This document shows, piece by piece, positions 20,315 through 33,800 of a stretch of 64,000 nucleotides of DNA; the first letter of the stretch is position 1, and every line of letters begins with the position of its first letter. Below the pieces are notes generated by a model. The model worked only from the letters and a program-made list of their open reading frames with translations. It was not told the origin of the DNA and searched no databases. A program made the translations under genes and the position numbers. The DNA comes from Meloidogyne chitwoodi (Eukaryota > Nematoda > Chromadorea > Rhabditida > Meloidogynidae): assembly GCA_015183035.1 (NCBI GenBank), contig JACZZP010000019.1, positions 372,001 through 436,000 on the forward strand, given 5' to 3'.

Positions 20315-22014
20315 ATAAATGCCAACCGTATTTAAAAATAATATTTATTAAATTTTAATTAATTAAATATTTTAAAATAAATAATATGTAATATTTAAAA
20401 ATAATTTTAAATATTTTATAAATTTAATAAATAAAAGTCTTATATCAATTTCAAGCTACAATCAACATTTTTTATTTTATAGATTATTAGAAAATCTATT
20501 TTATTTTTTAAATATAATAATTAAATTATAAGTAATAATATAGGCATAAATCATAAAAAGTTTGAAAATATATATTAGCAAAAAAATTTTAAAATATCAA
20601 AAGAGAAAGGTGCTTAAAGGTGAGAATATTAATCAAGTTAATAAAAAAATTTATAATATTATTTATATATTTAAAATAAAATATTAATATTTATTTACGA
20701 TTCAAATTAATGAATGTTGTGTCAAAAAGTTTAAAAACTTTTTAAAAAATAAAAATTAAAAAAATGCTGTTCAACTTTATTGCTCAAAATGTAAAGAAAA
20801 AATCTTTTTAACAAAAATTATTAATTAAACATATTTTATTTTTTATTTATTGTTTATTAAAATAATGTACTCTTTACTTAAATAAATAATATAAAATTTA
20901 AAAAATTTTACATAAGCTTTTAATTAATTTAGAAAATAAAAGTAGGTATAAAAATAAACAAATGTAAGATTTAGAAAGAATAAAATAATTTTACTGTTAT
21001 TTTAGAAAATAATTTATCCCCCAAAGACGTTTTTGGGGTTTTAAATTTTTATTAAATTTTAATTAATTTTTCAATATTGCCTTAGAGCAACAGCCAATCT
21101 CTTCTCTTCCGCGATTTCTTTAATGTGTAATTAAAATCAATTTAAATTAAAAAAGTTTATTATAATAATAAAATAAATAATAATAATATTTTTACAACTT
21201 TGCCCTAAATAACTTTGTTAATAAAAATAAATTATAAATATTTAAACATTTTATATTATGAACTTAATGGATTTTTTCTTATTGCAGAACAGCAAGTTTA
21301 GCAAAAAGGAAAACAATTAGGACTTGCAGTCATATTAGAAACAAAAACAAAAAAATATTAAATGAATTAAATTATTTTTAAATACAAATATAATTATTAA
21401 ATTAATAAAATAATAATGTGACATGATTAAAAGATTTTTAACATGCACATGTAGGAAAAAAGAATTTTTTTACAAAATATAATTCATACGTACAGTTTGA
21501 AAAAAATATTATGAAAATATTAATAAATTAATAATTGATATAGTTAGGTTATAATAAAATTTGATGAATTTCACTTTTAAATTAACAAAGTTTGGTTTAA
21601 ACAATTTATGACATACCAGGTTAGAAAAAACCAAAAAATTTATGATCCAACGATGGTTTTAAACATTTTTTATAATAAATAACTGATTAAAAATTATTTG
21701 TTTACTAGGGACTTTATTTATTAATAAAAATTAAAAAAATTAAAAATAAAAACAAAGAAAAGACATAAAACTTTATTAAAATAATATTTGGAGATTGAGT
21801 CGGATGTGCGGATGTGCAAAATACTATACATTTTTAATTTGTAAAAGAATAATTTTTTTAATAAATTAAATCTATCATAATATTTATTATTATCATAAAT
21901 AAATTTAATAAATTAATTAAATATTTGAGTACAGCTATATTTAGAAATAAAACGTTTTTTCTGACAAGCTGTAAATTCATAGAAAAAATATAAAATTATA
22001 ATAAATTTAAAGCA

Positions 22015-22101
22015 ATGTCTGGAACGAATAAAGAAATGATTCCGTCGTATCTAGATGAATTCCTTTGGAGACAATTTAATGGGAACAAAAATATATTTTG
22101 A
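22015..22101 (+). pseudogene. Merlin-type (ISXO2-like) transposase C-terminal fragment, copy 1
   Basis: Frame reads MSGTNKEMIPSYLDEFLWRQ then FNGNKNIF and TGA. SGT ... SYLDEF-x-WR-x-F is the conserved C-terminal signature of the ISXO2-like DDE domain used by Merlin DNA transposons, where it follows the last catalytic residues. Only the 3' end remains here; it is preceded by an acceptor-like TTTAAAG, so it was probably the last exon. Confidence 0.6.
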
Positions 22102-23374
22102 ATTTTATAATAAAATAAAATAATAATTTTTTCCTACAATTCATTATGTTTATTATCTAATAAAATATTTTTAATATTTTATTTATTATGAATATATTTT
22201 TTTTAATTATTTATATATTCTACTTTTTTATTTATAATGCAATGACTTGGAGAATTAAAGTAGATATCGACTTTCCCAAAGTTGATTCTGGGTAAGAACA
22301 AAATTATAATTAATTTAAATAAAACATCTAACAATTAAAAATTATTATGGATAATAATTTATTATTATCTGAAATAAATTAATCAAATAGAAATTATATT
22401 TTACAAAATAATATTATAATCTGTAAAAAATACTTTGTGTTTCAAATATTGACAGACCATAAAATTCAGTGGAAATCAACTATGTTATGTAGGAATTCAA
22501 TACAAATAAATACTATCAAAGGATAACGCTAGTATATGTTACAGTTACATTTACAAGTAAAAAAAGGATAACTTTGTTAAATAAAAATAAATTATAAATA
22601 TTAGAACATTTTAAATTATGAACTTAGTGGATTTTTTCTTCTTTGAAGAACTAGCGGTTTCTTTTCACAACAACAAGTGAGCAAAAAGTGATCAATCCGG
22701 ACTCAACACGATATAGAAGCAACAAAAACAAAAAATATTAAATTAATTAAATTATTTTTAAATACAAATATAATTATTAAATTAATAAAATAATTATGTG
22801 ACATGATTAAAAGATTTTTAGCATGCACATGTAGAAAAAAGAATTTTACAAATATAATTTATACGTACAGTTTGAAAAAAATATTATGAAAATATTAATA
22901 AATTAATAATTAATATATGTAGGTATGTTATAATAGAATTTGATGAAATTATAGTACTTTTAAATAAAAAAATATGGACAAAACTATTTTGTTATAATAT
23001 ACGAGTTAGAAAATCAGTAAAAATGTTATGATCAATTTTATAAAATTTCTATTATAATAAAAATAACTGATAAAAAATTATTTGAATTTATTTACTAATA
23101 ATAATTATAAAAATTTAAAATAAAAACAAAGAATAAACATAAAACTGTTGTACCTATAATTTTGGAGATTCAGTCGGATGTCTTATATACATACATTTTT
23201 AATTTGATAAAAAAAATAATTTTTTAATAAGTAAATCAATAATATTATTTATTATTATAATAAATAAATTTTATTAATTAATTAAATTTTTCTATGAAGC
23301 AATAGTTAGAAATAAAACGTTTTTTCAGACAAGCTGTAAATTCACAAGGAAAATATAAAATTAAATTTAAAGCA

Positions 23375-23470
23375 ATTTCTGCTAAAAATCGAGAAATGTT
23401 TCCGTCATACTTGGATGAATTTATGTGGAGCCAATTTAATGGGAACAAAAATATATTTTTAATTTTATAA
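23375..23470 (+). pseudogene. Merlin-type transposase C-terminal fragment, copy 2
   Basis: Homologous to 22015-22101: REMFPSYLDEFMWSQFNGNK, with the stop lost at the equivalent place so the frame runs four codons further. The SGT start of copy 1 is ISA here. Both keep the SYLDEF-x-W core. Confidence 0.6.
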
Positions 23471-24139
23471 TAAAATAATAATTTTTTTACAATAATAAAT
23501 TTTTAATAATTTTTTTACTATACTAAATTATAAAATTTATTAAATATGAAAATACTTTTTTTAAATTTATACTTCTACTGTATTTATTATACATTAAAAA
23601 ATAAATTAATAGGTATGTAGAATATTTGGCACAGAATTCTAACTTAGAATAACTTAATAAATTATTTATTTTAAATTTTTTAAATTTTTGAATTAATTTT
23701 TATAATAAATAATATTTAAAAATTAATTTTTTAAATATTTTAAAAAATTATGTCTATTTATTTAACCATACAAATTATTATTTTAATTAATTAAATTATC
23801 TTTGTATTTATTTTAATATTATGTTAAATTTTTAATTAAATCAAAATAATTTTTTATAAATATTTTTATGGCCAATTATATAAAATTTTGGCATATATAA
23901 AATATCACATTTTAACCACCCACTCGTTTCTTTATTATAATAAATTTCTTTTTAAATAAATATTAAATAATTTTTGGTTTTAAATTTGTTTAAATTAAAT
24001 TAATTAATATTAAAATAAAATCATTTTAAACAACAACAATTATAAATAATTTTATTTCAAATTGTATACTAATAATACTGAAAATTTATACTTGATTAAT
24101 TATTAATTCTTCATAACATTTTTATAAAAAAATAAATTT

Positions 24140-24587
24140 TAAAATTTAAATATATCGAGATAGAGCTGCTATGAAAATATATCCGATTATTTAAAAAAAT
24201 AGAGCAATAAAGAACATAATTATTTAATTTTACAATTGAAAGACGAAAAACAAGATGCGATATATGTAATAATGTCGAGTCAAATTTTTTTATTTTAATA
24301 ATTAACACTTTAGGGATAACATCTGTTTTTCCTTTTGTCGAGGCTTCAAACTTTTTTAGATTTATATCGTTAAAAATCTGGATCTATGTTCCAATACTTA
24401 GAAGATGTGATATATATTGGGGTCACAAGAGAACAACATATAAGAAGATTTACGATTCATAAATCTAACGGGACATTTAAAGAATACAAAAATAGTTCAT
24501 ATGCAGAAATATTAGCAAATATTTCTGATGGCCAAATTTTTTGAAGCCCTAATAATTTTTTCAAATGTAATTGAAACACGTCAATAA
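24140..24587 (+). pseudogene. GIY-YIG nuclease-like gene, broken (LEM-3/ANKLE1-like)
   Basis: The best frame starts at ATG 24386 and reads EDVIYIGVTREQHIRRFTIH, matching the YIG strand plus the Arg/His of GIY-YIG nucleases, which cut DNA with a single metal-dependent site. It stops at 24542; a one-base shift in a T run there restores EALIIFSNVIETRQ to 24587, resembling the F-x-N-V-I end of the LEM-3/ANKLE1 type domain. Upstream, FVEASNFFRFISLKIWIYV (24331-24390, other frame) and EHNYLILQLKDEKQDAIYVI (about 24215-24290) look like earlier exons. At least two shifts and one stop make it a pseudogene or need introns I cannot place. Confidence 0.45.
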
Positions 24588-24589
24588 AA

Positions 24590-25020
24590 ATATGAGTTTA
24601 AAAATATTTTACATTTATAATTTAAATAAATAATAATCACAAAATAAAATTGAAAAAACAATAATAAAGAAATATAAAAATTTAATTTAATTATTTTCAA
24701 TAATAAAACTTTTAAATATTATTTCTGAATTTAATTTAAAATTTTTCATATCATTAATTGCAATGAAAATAATACTCTAATATTTTTAACAGATTTAAAT
24801 AATTTATTTATTAATCGACTTATTTCTCAGTAATAGAATATTTTAAAAATATTAAAAATATTTATGAATTAATATTGAAAAAATACTAAGCAAAAAACAA
24901 ATACTTAAAAAATTATTAATTTTTGAAGTAAATAATTATTATTTTTATAAGAAAATGATAATTCTAAAAATTATTACATGTTTTAAATGACATATAAACA
25001 ATTGAATGGACAACAATATA
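24590..25020. other. AT-rich spacer left of the satellite block
   Basis: No gene seen. At 24848-24886 it carries a ~38-bp sequence (ATTAAAAATATTTATGAATT...) that recurs at 53547-53585 on the other side of the satellite block. Confidence 0.6.
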
Positions 25021-25600
25021 TTCCCTTTTTATCAATTATTGACCCTGATCAATTTAAATAGGAATATCTCTTGTTTATTCTCATATTATCAATTATTGAC
25101 TCTGATCAATTTAAATAGGAATATCTCTTGTTTATTCTCCTTTGATTAATTATTGACCCTGATCAATTTAAATAGAAATATCTCTTGTTTATTCTCATAT
25201 TATCAATTATTGACTCTGATCAATTTAAATAGGAATATCTCTTGTTTATTCTCCTTTGATTAATTATTGACCTTGATCAATTTAAATTGGAATATCTCTT
25301 TGTTTATTCCCTTTTTATCAATTATTGACCCTGATCAATTTAAATAGGAATATCTCTTGTTTATTCTCCTTTGATTAATTATTGACCTTGATCAATTTAA
25401 ATTGGAATATCTCTTTGTTTATTCTCATATTATCAATTATTGACCCTGATCAATTTAAATAGGAATATCTTTTGTTTATTCTCATATTATCAATTATTGA
25501 CCCTGATCAATTTAAATAGGAATATCTCGTTTATTCTCATATTATCAATTATTGACCCTGATCAATTTAAATAGGAATATCTCTTTGTTTATTCTCATAT
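25021..25600 (+). repeat. Satellite 1: ~57-bp tandem repeat, ~10 copies
   Basis: Unit runs TATCAATTATTGACCCTGAT CAATTTAAATAGGAATATCT followed by CTTGTTTATTCTCATAT (spaces added only to break the string). Copies start near 25031, 25089, 25145, 25201, 25259, 25317, 25375, 25432, 25489 and 25544. Variants differ by CCC/CTC/CCT at one triplet and by two alternative tails (CTCATAT or CTCCTTTGAT), which partly alternate. Each unit holds a TGATCA palindrome. Confidence 0.95.
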
Positions 25601-25823
25601 TTACTCCTAATGGAAGTTATTTCACTCTAGAGTGATAGGTCCTATTATGGACTTTCATTTTTACTCCTAATGGAAGTTATTTCACTATAGAGTGATAGGT
25701 CCTATTATGGACTTTCATTTTTACTCCTAATGGAATTTATTTCACTCTAGAGTGATAGGTCTTATTATGGACTTTCATTTTTAATCCTAAGGGAAGTTAT
25801 ATCACTATAGAGTGATAGGTCCT
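25601..25823 (+). repeat. Satellite 2: 60-bp tandem repeat, 4 copies
   Basis: Copies begin at 25601, 25661, 25721 and 25781 with TTACTCCTAATGGAAGTTAT. Each contains TCACTCTAGAGTGA or TCACTATAGAGTGA, a 14-bp palindrome in the first case and nearly so in the second, and GTCCTATTATGGAC, a second inverted pair. The array directly abuts satellites 1 and 3. Confidence 0.95.
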
Positions 25824-27840
25824 ATTCTTATGAAATTTAAGGCTAAAATTTTATTTATGATTACGTAGAATTTTTATAAATATTATTTAAAATTATAATT
25901 ATAAATATTTTGAACATCCATTCTTATGAAATTTAAGCTACAACTTTATTTAGATTTTGTAATATTTTTATAAATATTCTTTAAAATTATAATTATAAAT
26001 ATTTTGAACATCCATTCTTATGAAATTTAAGGCTACAACTTTATTTAGATTTTGTAATATTTTTATAAATATTCTTTTAAATTATAATTATAAATATTTT
26101 GAACATCCATTCTTATGAAATTTAAGGCTACAACTTTATTTAGATTTTGTAATATTTTTATAAATATTCTTTAAAATTATAATTATAAATATTTTGAACA
26201 TCCATTCTTATGAAATTTAAGGCTACAACTTTATTTAGATTTTGTAATATTTTTATAAATATTCTTTAAAATTATAATTATAAATATTTTGAACATCCAT
26301 TCTTATGAAATTTAAGGCTACAACTTTATTTAGATTTTGTAATATTTTTATAAATATTCTTTAAAATTATAATTATAAATATTTTGAACATCCATTCTTA
26401 TGAAATTTAAGGCTAAAATTTTATTTATGATTACGTAGAATTTTTATAAATATTCTTTAAAATTATAATTATAAATATTTTGAACATCCATTCTTATGAA
26501 ATTTAAGGCTAAAATTTTATTTATGATTACGTAGAATTTTTATAAATATTCTTTAAAATTATAATTATAAATATTTTGAACATCCATTCTTATGAAATTT
26601 AAGGCTAAAATTTTATTTATGATTACGTAGAATTTTTATAAATATTCTTTAAAATTATAATTATAAATATTTTGAACATCCATTCTTATGAAATTTAAGG
26701 CTACAACTTTATTTAGATTTTGTAATATTTTTATAAATATTCTTTAAAATTATAATTATAAATATTTTGAACATCCATTCTTATGAAATTTAAGGCTAAA
26801 ATTTTATTTATGATTACGTAGAATTTTTATAAATATTCTTTAAAATTATAATTATAAATATTTTGAACATCCATTCTTATGAAATTTAAGGCTACAACTT
26901 TATTTAGATTTTGTAATATTTTTATAAATATTTTTTAAAATTATAATTATAAATATTTTGAACCTCTATTCTTATGAAATTTAAGGCTAAAATTTTATTT
27001 ATGATTACGTAGAATTTTATAAATATTCTTTAAAATTATAATTATAAATATTTTGAACATCCATTCTTATGAAATTTAAGGCTACAACTTTATTTAGATT
27101 TTGTAATATTTTTATAAATATTCTTTAAAATTATAATTATAAATATTTTGAACATCCATTCTTATGAAATTTAAGGCTAAAATTTTATTTAAGATTACGT
27201 AGAATTTTTATAAATATTCTTTAAAATTATAATTATAAATATTTTGAACATCCATTCTTATGAAATTTAAGGCTAAAATTTTATTTATGATTACGTAGAA
27301 TTTTTATAAATATTCTTTAAAATTATAATTATAAATATTTTGAACATCCATTCTTATGAAATTTAAGGCTACAACTTTATTTAGATTTTGTAATATTTTT
27401 ATAAATATTCTTTAAAATTATAATTATAAATATTTTGAACATCCATTCTTATGAAATTTAAGGCTAAAATTTTATTTATGATTACGTAGAATTTTTATAA
27501 ATATTCTTTAAAATTATAATTATAAATATTTTGAACATCCATTCTTATGAAATTTAAGGCTAAAATTTTATTTATGATTACGTAGAATTTTTATAAATAT
27601 TCTTTAAAATTATAATTATAAATATTTTGAACATCTATTCTTATGAAATTTAAGGCTACAACTTTATTTAGATTTTGTAATATTTTTATAAATATTCTTT
27701 AAAATTATAATTATAAATATTTACAACATCCATTCTTGTGAAATTTAAGGCTAAAATTTTATTTAGATTTTGTAATATTTTTAAAAATATTCTTTAAAAT
27801 TATAATTATAAATATTTTGAACATCTTATGAAATTTAAGG
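25824..27840 (+). repeat. Satellite 3: ~95-bp tandem repeat, ~21 copies, two variants
   Basis: Unit: TTCTTATGAAATTTAAGG, a variable part, then TTTTTATAAATATTCTTT, AAAATTATAATTATAAATA and TTTTGAACATCCA. The variable part is A (CTACAACTTTATTTAGATTTT) or B (CTAAAATTTTATTTATGATT ACGTAG). By eye the order is B AAAAA BBB A B A B A BB A BB A and a final A/B hybrid. The last copy is truncated where satellite 4 begins. Confidence 0.95.
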
Positions 27841-30800
27841 ATATAAAAAATAATAAATAATTAAAAAATAATAAAATATTAAAAAATAATAAAATATTAA
27901 AAAATAATAAACATATAATAAAATAATTAAAAAATAATAAAATAATTAAAAAATAATAAACAACTAATAAAATAATTAAAAAATAATAAAATATTAAAAA
28001 ATAATAAAATAATTAAAAAATAATAAACATCTAATAAAATAATTAAAAAATAATAAAATAATTAAAAAATAATAAACAACTAATAAAATATTTAAAAAAT
28101 AATTAAAAAATAATAAAATAATTAAAAAATAATAAAATAATTAAAAAATAATAAAATAATTAAAAAATAATAAACAACTAATAAAATATTAAAAAATAAT
28201 AAAATAATTAAAAAATAATAAACATCTAATAAAATAATTAAAAAATAATAAAATAATTAAAAAATAATAAACAACTAATAAAATATTTAAAAAATAATTA
28301 AAAAATAATAAAATAATTAAAAAATAATAAAATAATTAAAAAATAATAAACAACTAATAAAATATTTAAAAAATAATTAAAAAATAATAAAATAATTAAA
28401 AAATAATAAATTCTAATAAAATAATTAAAAAATAATAAAATAATTAAAAAATAATAAACAACTAATAAAATATTTAAAAAATAATTAAAAAATAATAAAA
28501 TAATTAAAAAATAATAAACATCTAATAAAATAATTAAAAAATAATAAAATAATTAAAAAATAATAAACAACTAATAAAATATTTAAAAAATAATTAAAAA
28601 ATAATAAAATAATTAAAAAATAATAAAATAATTAAAAAATAATAAACAACTAATAAAATATTTAAAAAATAATTAAAAAATAATAAAATAATTAAAAAAT
28701 AATAAATTCTAATAAAATAATTAAAAAATAATAAAATAATTAAAAAATAATAAACAACTAATAAAATATTTAAAAAATAATTAAAAAATAATAAAATAAT
28801 TAAAAAATAATAAAATAATTAAAAAATAATAAACAACTAATAAAATATTAAAAAATAATAAAATAATTAAAAAATAATAAACATCTAATAAAATAATTAA
28901 AAAATAATAAAATAATTAAAAAATAATAAAATAATTAAAAAATAATAAACAACTAATAAAATATTTAAAAATAATTAAAAAATAATAAAATAATTAAAAA
29001 ATAATAAAATAATTAAAAAATAATAAACAACTAATAAAATATTTAAAAAATAATTAAAAAATAATAAAATAATTAAAAAATAATAAATTCTAATAAAATA
29101 ATTAAAAAATAATAAAATAATTAAAAAATAATAAACAACTAATAAAATATTTAAAAAATAATTAAAAAATAATAAAATAATTAAAAAATAATAAAATAAT
29201 TAAAAAATAATAAACAACTAATAAAATATTTAAAAAATAATAAACATCTAATAAAATATTTAAAAATAATAAAATAATTAAAAAATAATTAAATAATTAA
29301 AAAATAATAAATAACTAATAAAATAATTAAAAATAATAAACATCTAATAAAATAATTAAAAAATAATAAAATAATTAAAAAATAATAAACAACTAATAAA
29401 ATAATTAAAAAATAATAAAATAATTAAAAAATAATAAAATATTTAAAAAATATAAACATCTAATAAAATAAATAAAAAATAATAAAAAAATAATAAACAA
29501 CTAATAAAATAATTAAAAAATTATAAAATAATTAAAAAATAATAAAATAATTAAAAAATAATAAACAACTAATAAAATATTTAAAAAATAATAAACATCT
29601 AATAAAATATTTAAAAATAATAAAATAATTAAAAAATAATTAAATAATTAAAAAATAATAAATAACTAATAAAATAATTAAAAATAATAAACATCTAATA
29701 AAATAATTAAAAAATAATAAAATAATTAAAAAATAATAAACAACTAATAAAATAATTAAAAAATAATAAAATAATTAAAAAATAATAAAATATTTAAAAA
29801 ATATAAACATCTAATAAAATAATTAAAAAATAATAAAAAAATAATAAACAACTAATAAAATAATTAAAAAATAATAAAATAATTAAAAAATAATAAACAA
29901 CTAATAAAATAATTAAAAAATAATAAAATAATTAAAAAATAATAAAATATTTAAAAAATATAAACATCTAATAAAATAATTAAAAAATAATAAAAAAATA
30001 ATAAACAACTAATAAAATAATTAAAAAATAATAAAATAATTAAAAAATAATAAAATAATTAAAAAATAATAAACATCTAATAAAATAATTAAAAAATAAT
30101 AAAATAATTAAAAAATAATAAACAACTAATAAAATATTTAAAAAATAATTAAAAAATAATAAACATCTAATAAAATAATTAAAAAATAATAAAATAATTA
30201 AAAAATAATAAAATAATTAAAAAATAATAAACAACTAATAAAATAATTAAAAAATAATAAAATATTAAAAAATAATAAAATAATTAAAAAATAATAAACA
30301 ACTAATAAAATATTTAAAAAATAATAAAATAATTAAAAAATAATAAACAACTAATAAAATATTTAAAAAATAATTAAAAAATAATAAAATAATTAAAAAA
30401 TAATAAAATAATTAAAAAATAATAAACATCTAATAAAATAATTAAAAAATAATTAAAAAATAATAAACATCTAATAAAATAATTAAAAAATAATAAAATA
30501 ATTAAAAAATAATAAACAACTAATAAAATATTTAAAAAATAATTAAAAAATAATAAACATCTAATAAAATAATTAAAAAATAATAAACAACTAATAAAAT
30601 AATTAAAAAAAATAAAATATTAAAAAATAATAAAATAATTAAAAAATAATAAAATAATTAAAAAATAATAAACATCTAATAAAATAATTAAAAAATAATA
30701 AAATAATTAAAAAATAATAAACAACTAATAAAATATTTAAAAAATAATTAAAAAATAATAAACATCTAATAAAATAATTAAAAAATAATAAACAACTAAT

Positions 30801-33800
30801 AAAATAATTAAAAAATAATAAAATATTAAAAAATAATAAAATAATTAAAAAATAATAAACAACTAATAAAATATTTAAAAAATAATAAAATAATTAAAAA
30901 ATAATAAACAACTAATAAAATATTTAAAAAATAATTAAAAAATAATAAAATAATTAAAAAATAATAAAATAATTAAAAAATAATAAACATCTAATAAAAT
31001 AATTAAAAAATAATAAAATAATTAAAAAATAATAAACAACTAATAAAATATTTAAAAAATAATAAAATAATTAAAAAATAATAAACAACTAATAAAATAT
31101 TTAAAAAATAATTAAAAAATAATAAACATCTAATAAAATAATTAAAAAATAATAAAATAATTAAAAAATAATAAAATAATTAAAAAATAATAAACAACTA
31201 ATAAAATAATTAAAAAATAATAAAATATTAAAAAATAATAAAATAATTAAAAAATAATAAACAACTAATAAAATATTTAAAAAATAATAAAATAATTAAA
31301 AAATAATAAACAACTAATAAAATATTTAAAAAATAATTAAAAAATAATAAAATAATTAAAAAATAATAAACATCTAATAAAATAATAAACAACTAATAAA
31401 ATAATTAAAAAATAATAAAATATTAAAAAATAATAAAATAATTAAAAAATAATAAACAACTAATAAAATATTTAAAAAATAATAAAATAATTAAAAAATA
31501 ATAAACAACTAATAAAATATTTAAAAAATAATTAAAAAATAATAAAATAATTAAAAAATAATAAAATAATTAAAAAATAATAAACATCTAATAAAATAAT
31601 TAAAAAATAATAAAATAATTAAAAAATAATAAACAACTAATAAAATATTTAAAAAATAATAAAATAATTAAAAAATAATAAACAACTAATAAAATATTTA
31701 AAAAATAATTAAAAAATAATAAACATCTAATAAAATAATTAAAAAATAATAAAATAATTAAAAAATAATAAAATAATTAAAAAATAATAAAATAATTAAA
31801 AAATAATAAACAACTAATAAAATAATTAAAAAATAATAAAATATTAAAAAATAATAAAATAATTAAAAAATAATAAACAACTAATAAAATATTTAAAAAA
31901 TAATAAAATAATTAAAAAATAATAAACAACTAATAAAATATTTAAAAAATAATTAAAAAATAATAAAATAATTAAAAAATAATAAACATCTAATAAAATA
32001 ATAAACAACTAATAAAATAATTAAAAAATAATAAAATATTAAAAAATAATAAAATAATTAAAAAATAATAAACAACTAATAAAATATTTAAAAAATAATA
32101 AAATAATTAAAAAATAATAAACAACTAATTAAATATTTAAAAAATAATTAAAAAATAATAAAATAATTAAAAAATAATAAAATAATTAAAAAATAATAAA
32201 ATAATTAAAAAATAATAAACATCTAATAAAATAATTAAAAAATAATTAAAAAATAATAAACATCTAATAAAATAATTAAAAAATAATAAAATAATTAAAA
32301 AATAATAAACAACTAATAAAATATTTAAAAAATAATTAAAAAATAATAAACATCTAATAAAATAATTAAAAAATAATAAACAACTAATAAAATATTTAAA
32401 AAATAATTAAAAAATAATAAAATAATTAAAAAATAATAAAATAATTAAAAAATAATAAACATCTAATAAAATAATTAAAAAATAATAAAATAATTAAAAA
32501 ATAATAAACATCTAATAAAATAATTAAAAAATAATAAAATAATTAAAAAATAATAAACAACTAATAAAATATTTAAAAAATAATAAAATAATTAAAAAAT
32601 AATAAACAACTAATAAAATATTTAAAAAATAATAAAATATTAAAAAATAATAAAATAATTAAAAAATAATAAACAACTAATAAAATATTTAAAAAATAAT
32701 AAAATAATTAAAAAATAATAAACAACTAATAAAATATTTAAAAAATAATTAAAAAAATAATAAAATAATTAAAAAATAATAAAATAATTAAAAAATAATA
32801 AACATCTAATAAAATAATTAAAAAATAATAAAATAATTAAAAAATAATAAACATCTAATAAAATAATTAAAAAATAATAAAATAATTAAAAAATAATAAA
32901 CAACTAATAAAATATTTAAAAAATAATAAAATAATTAAAAAATAATAAACAACTAATAAAATATTTAAAAAATAATAAAATATTAAAAAATAATAAAATA
33001 ATTAAAAAATAATAAACATCTAATAAAATAATTAAAAAATAATAAAATAATTAAAAAATAATAAACATCTAATAAAATAATTAAAAAATAATAAAATAAT
33101 TAAAAAATAATAAACAACTAATAAAATATTTAAAAAATAATTAAAAAATAATAAACATCTAATAAAATAATTAAAAAATAATAAACAACTAATAAAATAA
33201 TTAAAAAATAATAAAATATTAAAAAATAATAAAATAATTAAAAAATAATAAACATCTAATAAAATAATTAAAAAATAATAAAATAATTAAAAAATAATAA
33301 ACAACTAATAAAATATTTAAAAAATAATTAAAAAATAATAAAATAATTAAAAAATAATAAAATAATTAAAAAATAATAAACATCTAATAAAATAATTAAA
33401 AAATAATAAAATAATTAAAAAATAATAAACAACTAATAAAATATTTAAAAAATAATTAAAAAATAATAAACATCTAATAAAATAATTAAAAAATAATAAA
33501 ATAATTAAAAAATAATAAAATAATTAAAAAATAATAAACATCTAATAAAATAATTAAAAAATAATTAAAAAATAATAAACATCTAATAAAATAATTAAAA
33601 AATAATAAAATAATTAAAAAATAATAAAATAATTAAAAAATAATAAAATAATTAAAAAATAATTAAAAAATAATAAACATCTAATAAAATAATTAAAAAA
33701 TAATAAAATAATTAAAAAATAATAAACAACTAATAAAATATTTAAAAAATAATTAAAAAATAATAAACATCTAATAAAATAATTAAAAAATAATAAACAA

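Larger units (their letters stand above)
21206..23590 (+). repeat. Tandem segmental duplication, ~1.36-kb offset
   Basis: The stretch from about 21206 to 22235 recurs at about 22570-23590. Shared anchors include AACTTTGTTAA, TGTGACATGATTAAAAGATT, GCATGCACATGTAG-like, ACGTACAGTTTGAAAAAAAT, GATT-AGTCGGATGT, ACGTTTTTTCnGACAAGCTG and AATTTAATGGGAACAAAAAT. Each copy carries one Merlin-type transposase end fragment near its right side. Divergence by substitutions and small indels shows the duplication is not recent. Confidence 0.8.

Noticed and set aside
24111..24308. 65-codon minus-strand ORF
   Set aside because: Shadow of the plus-strand coding-like frame upstream of the GIY-YIG piece.
25021..27840. 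CRISPR-like regularly spaced repeats
   Set aside because: Units are uniform tandem copies with no unique spacers, in a eukaryotic context; they are satellites.
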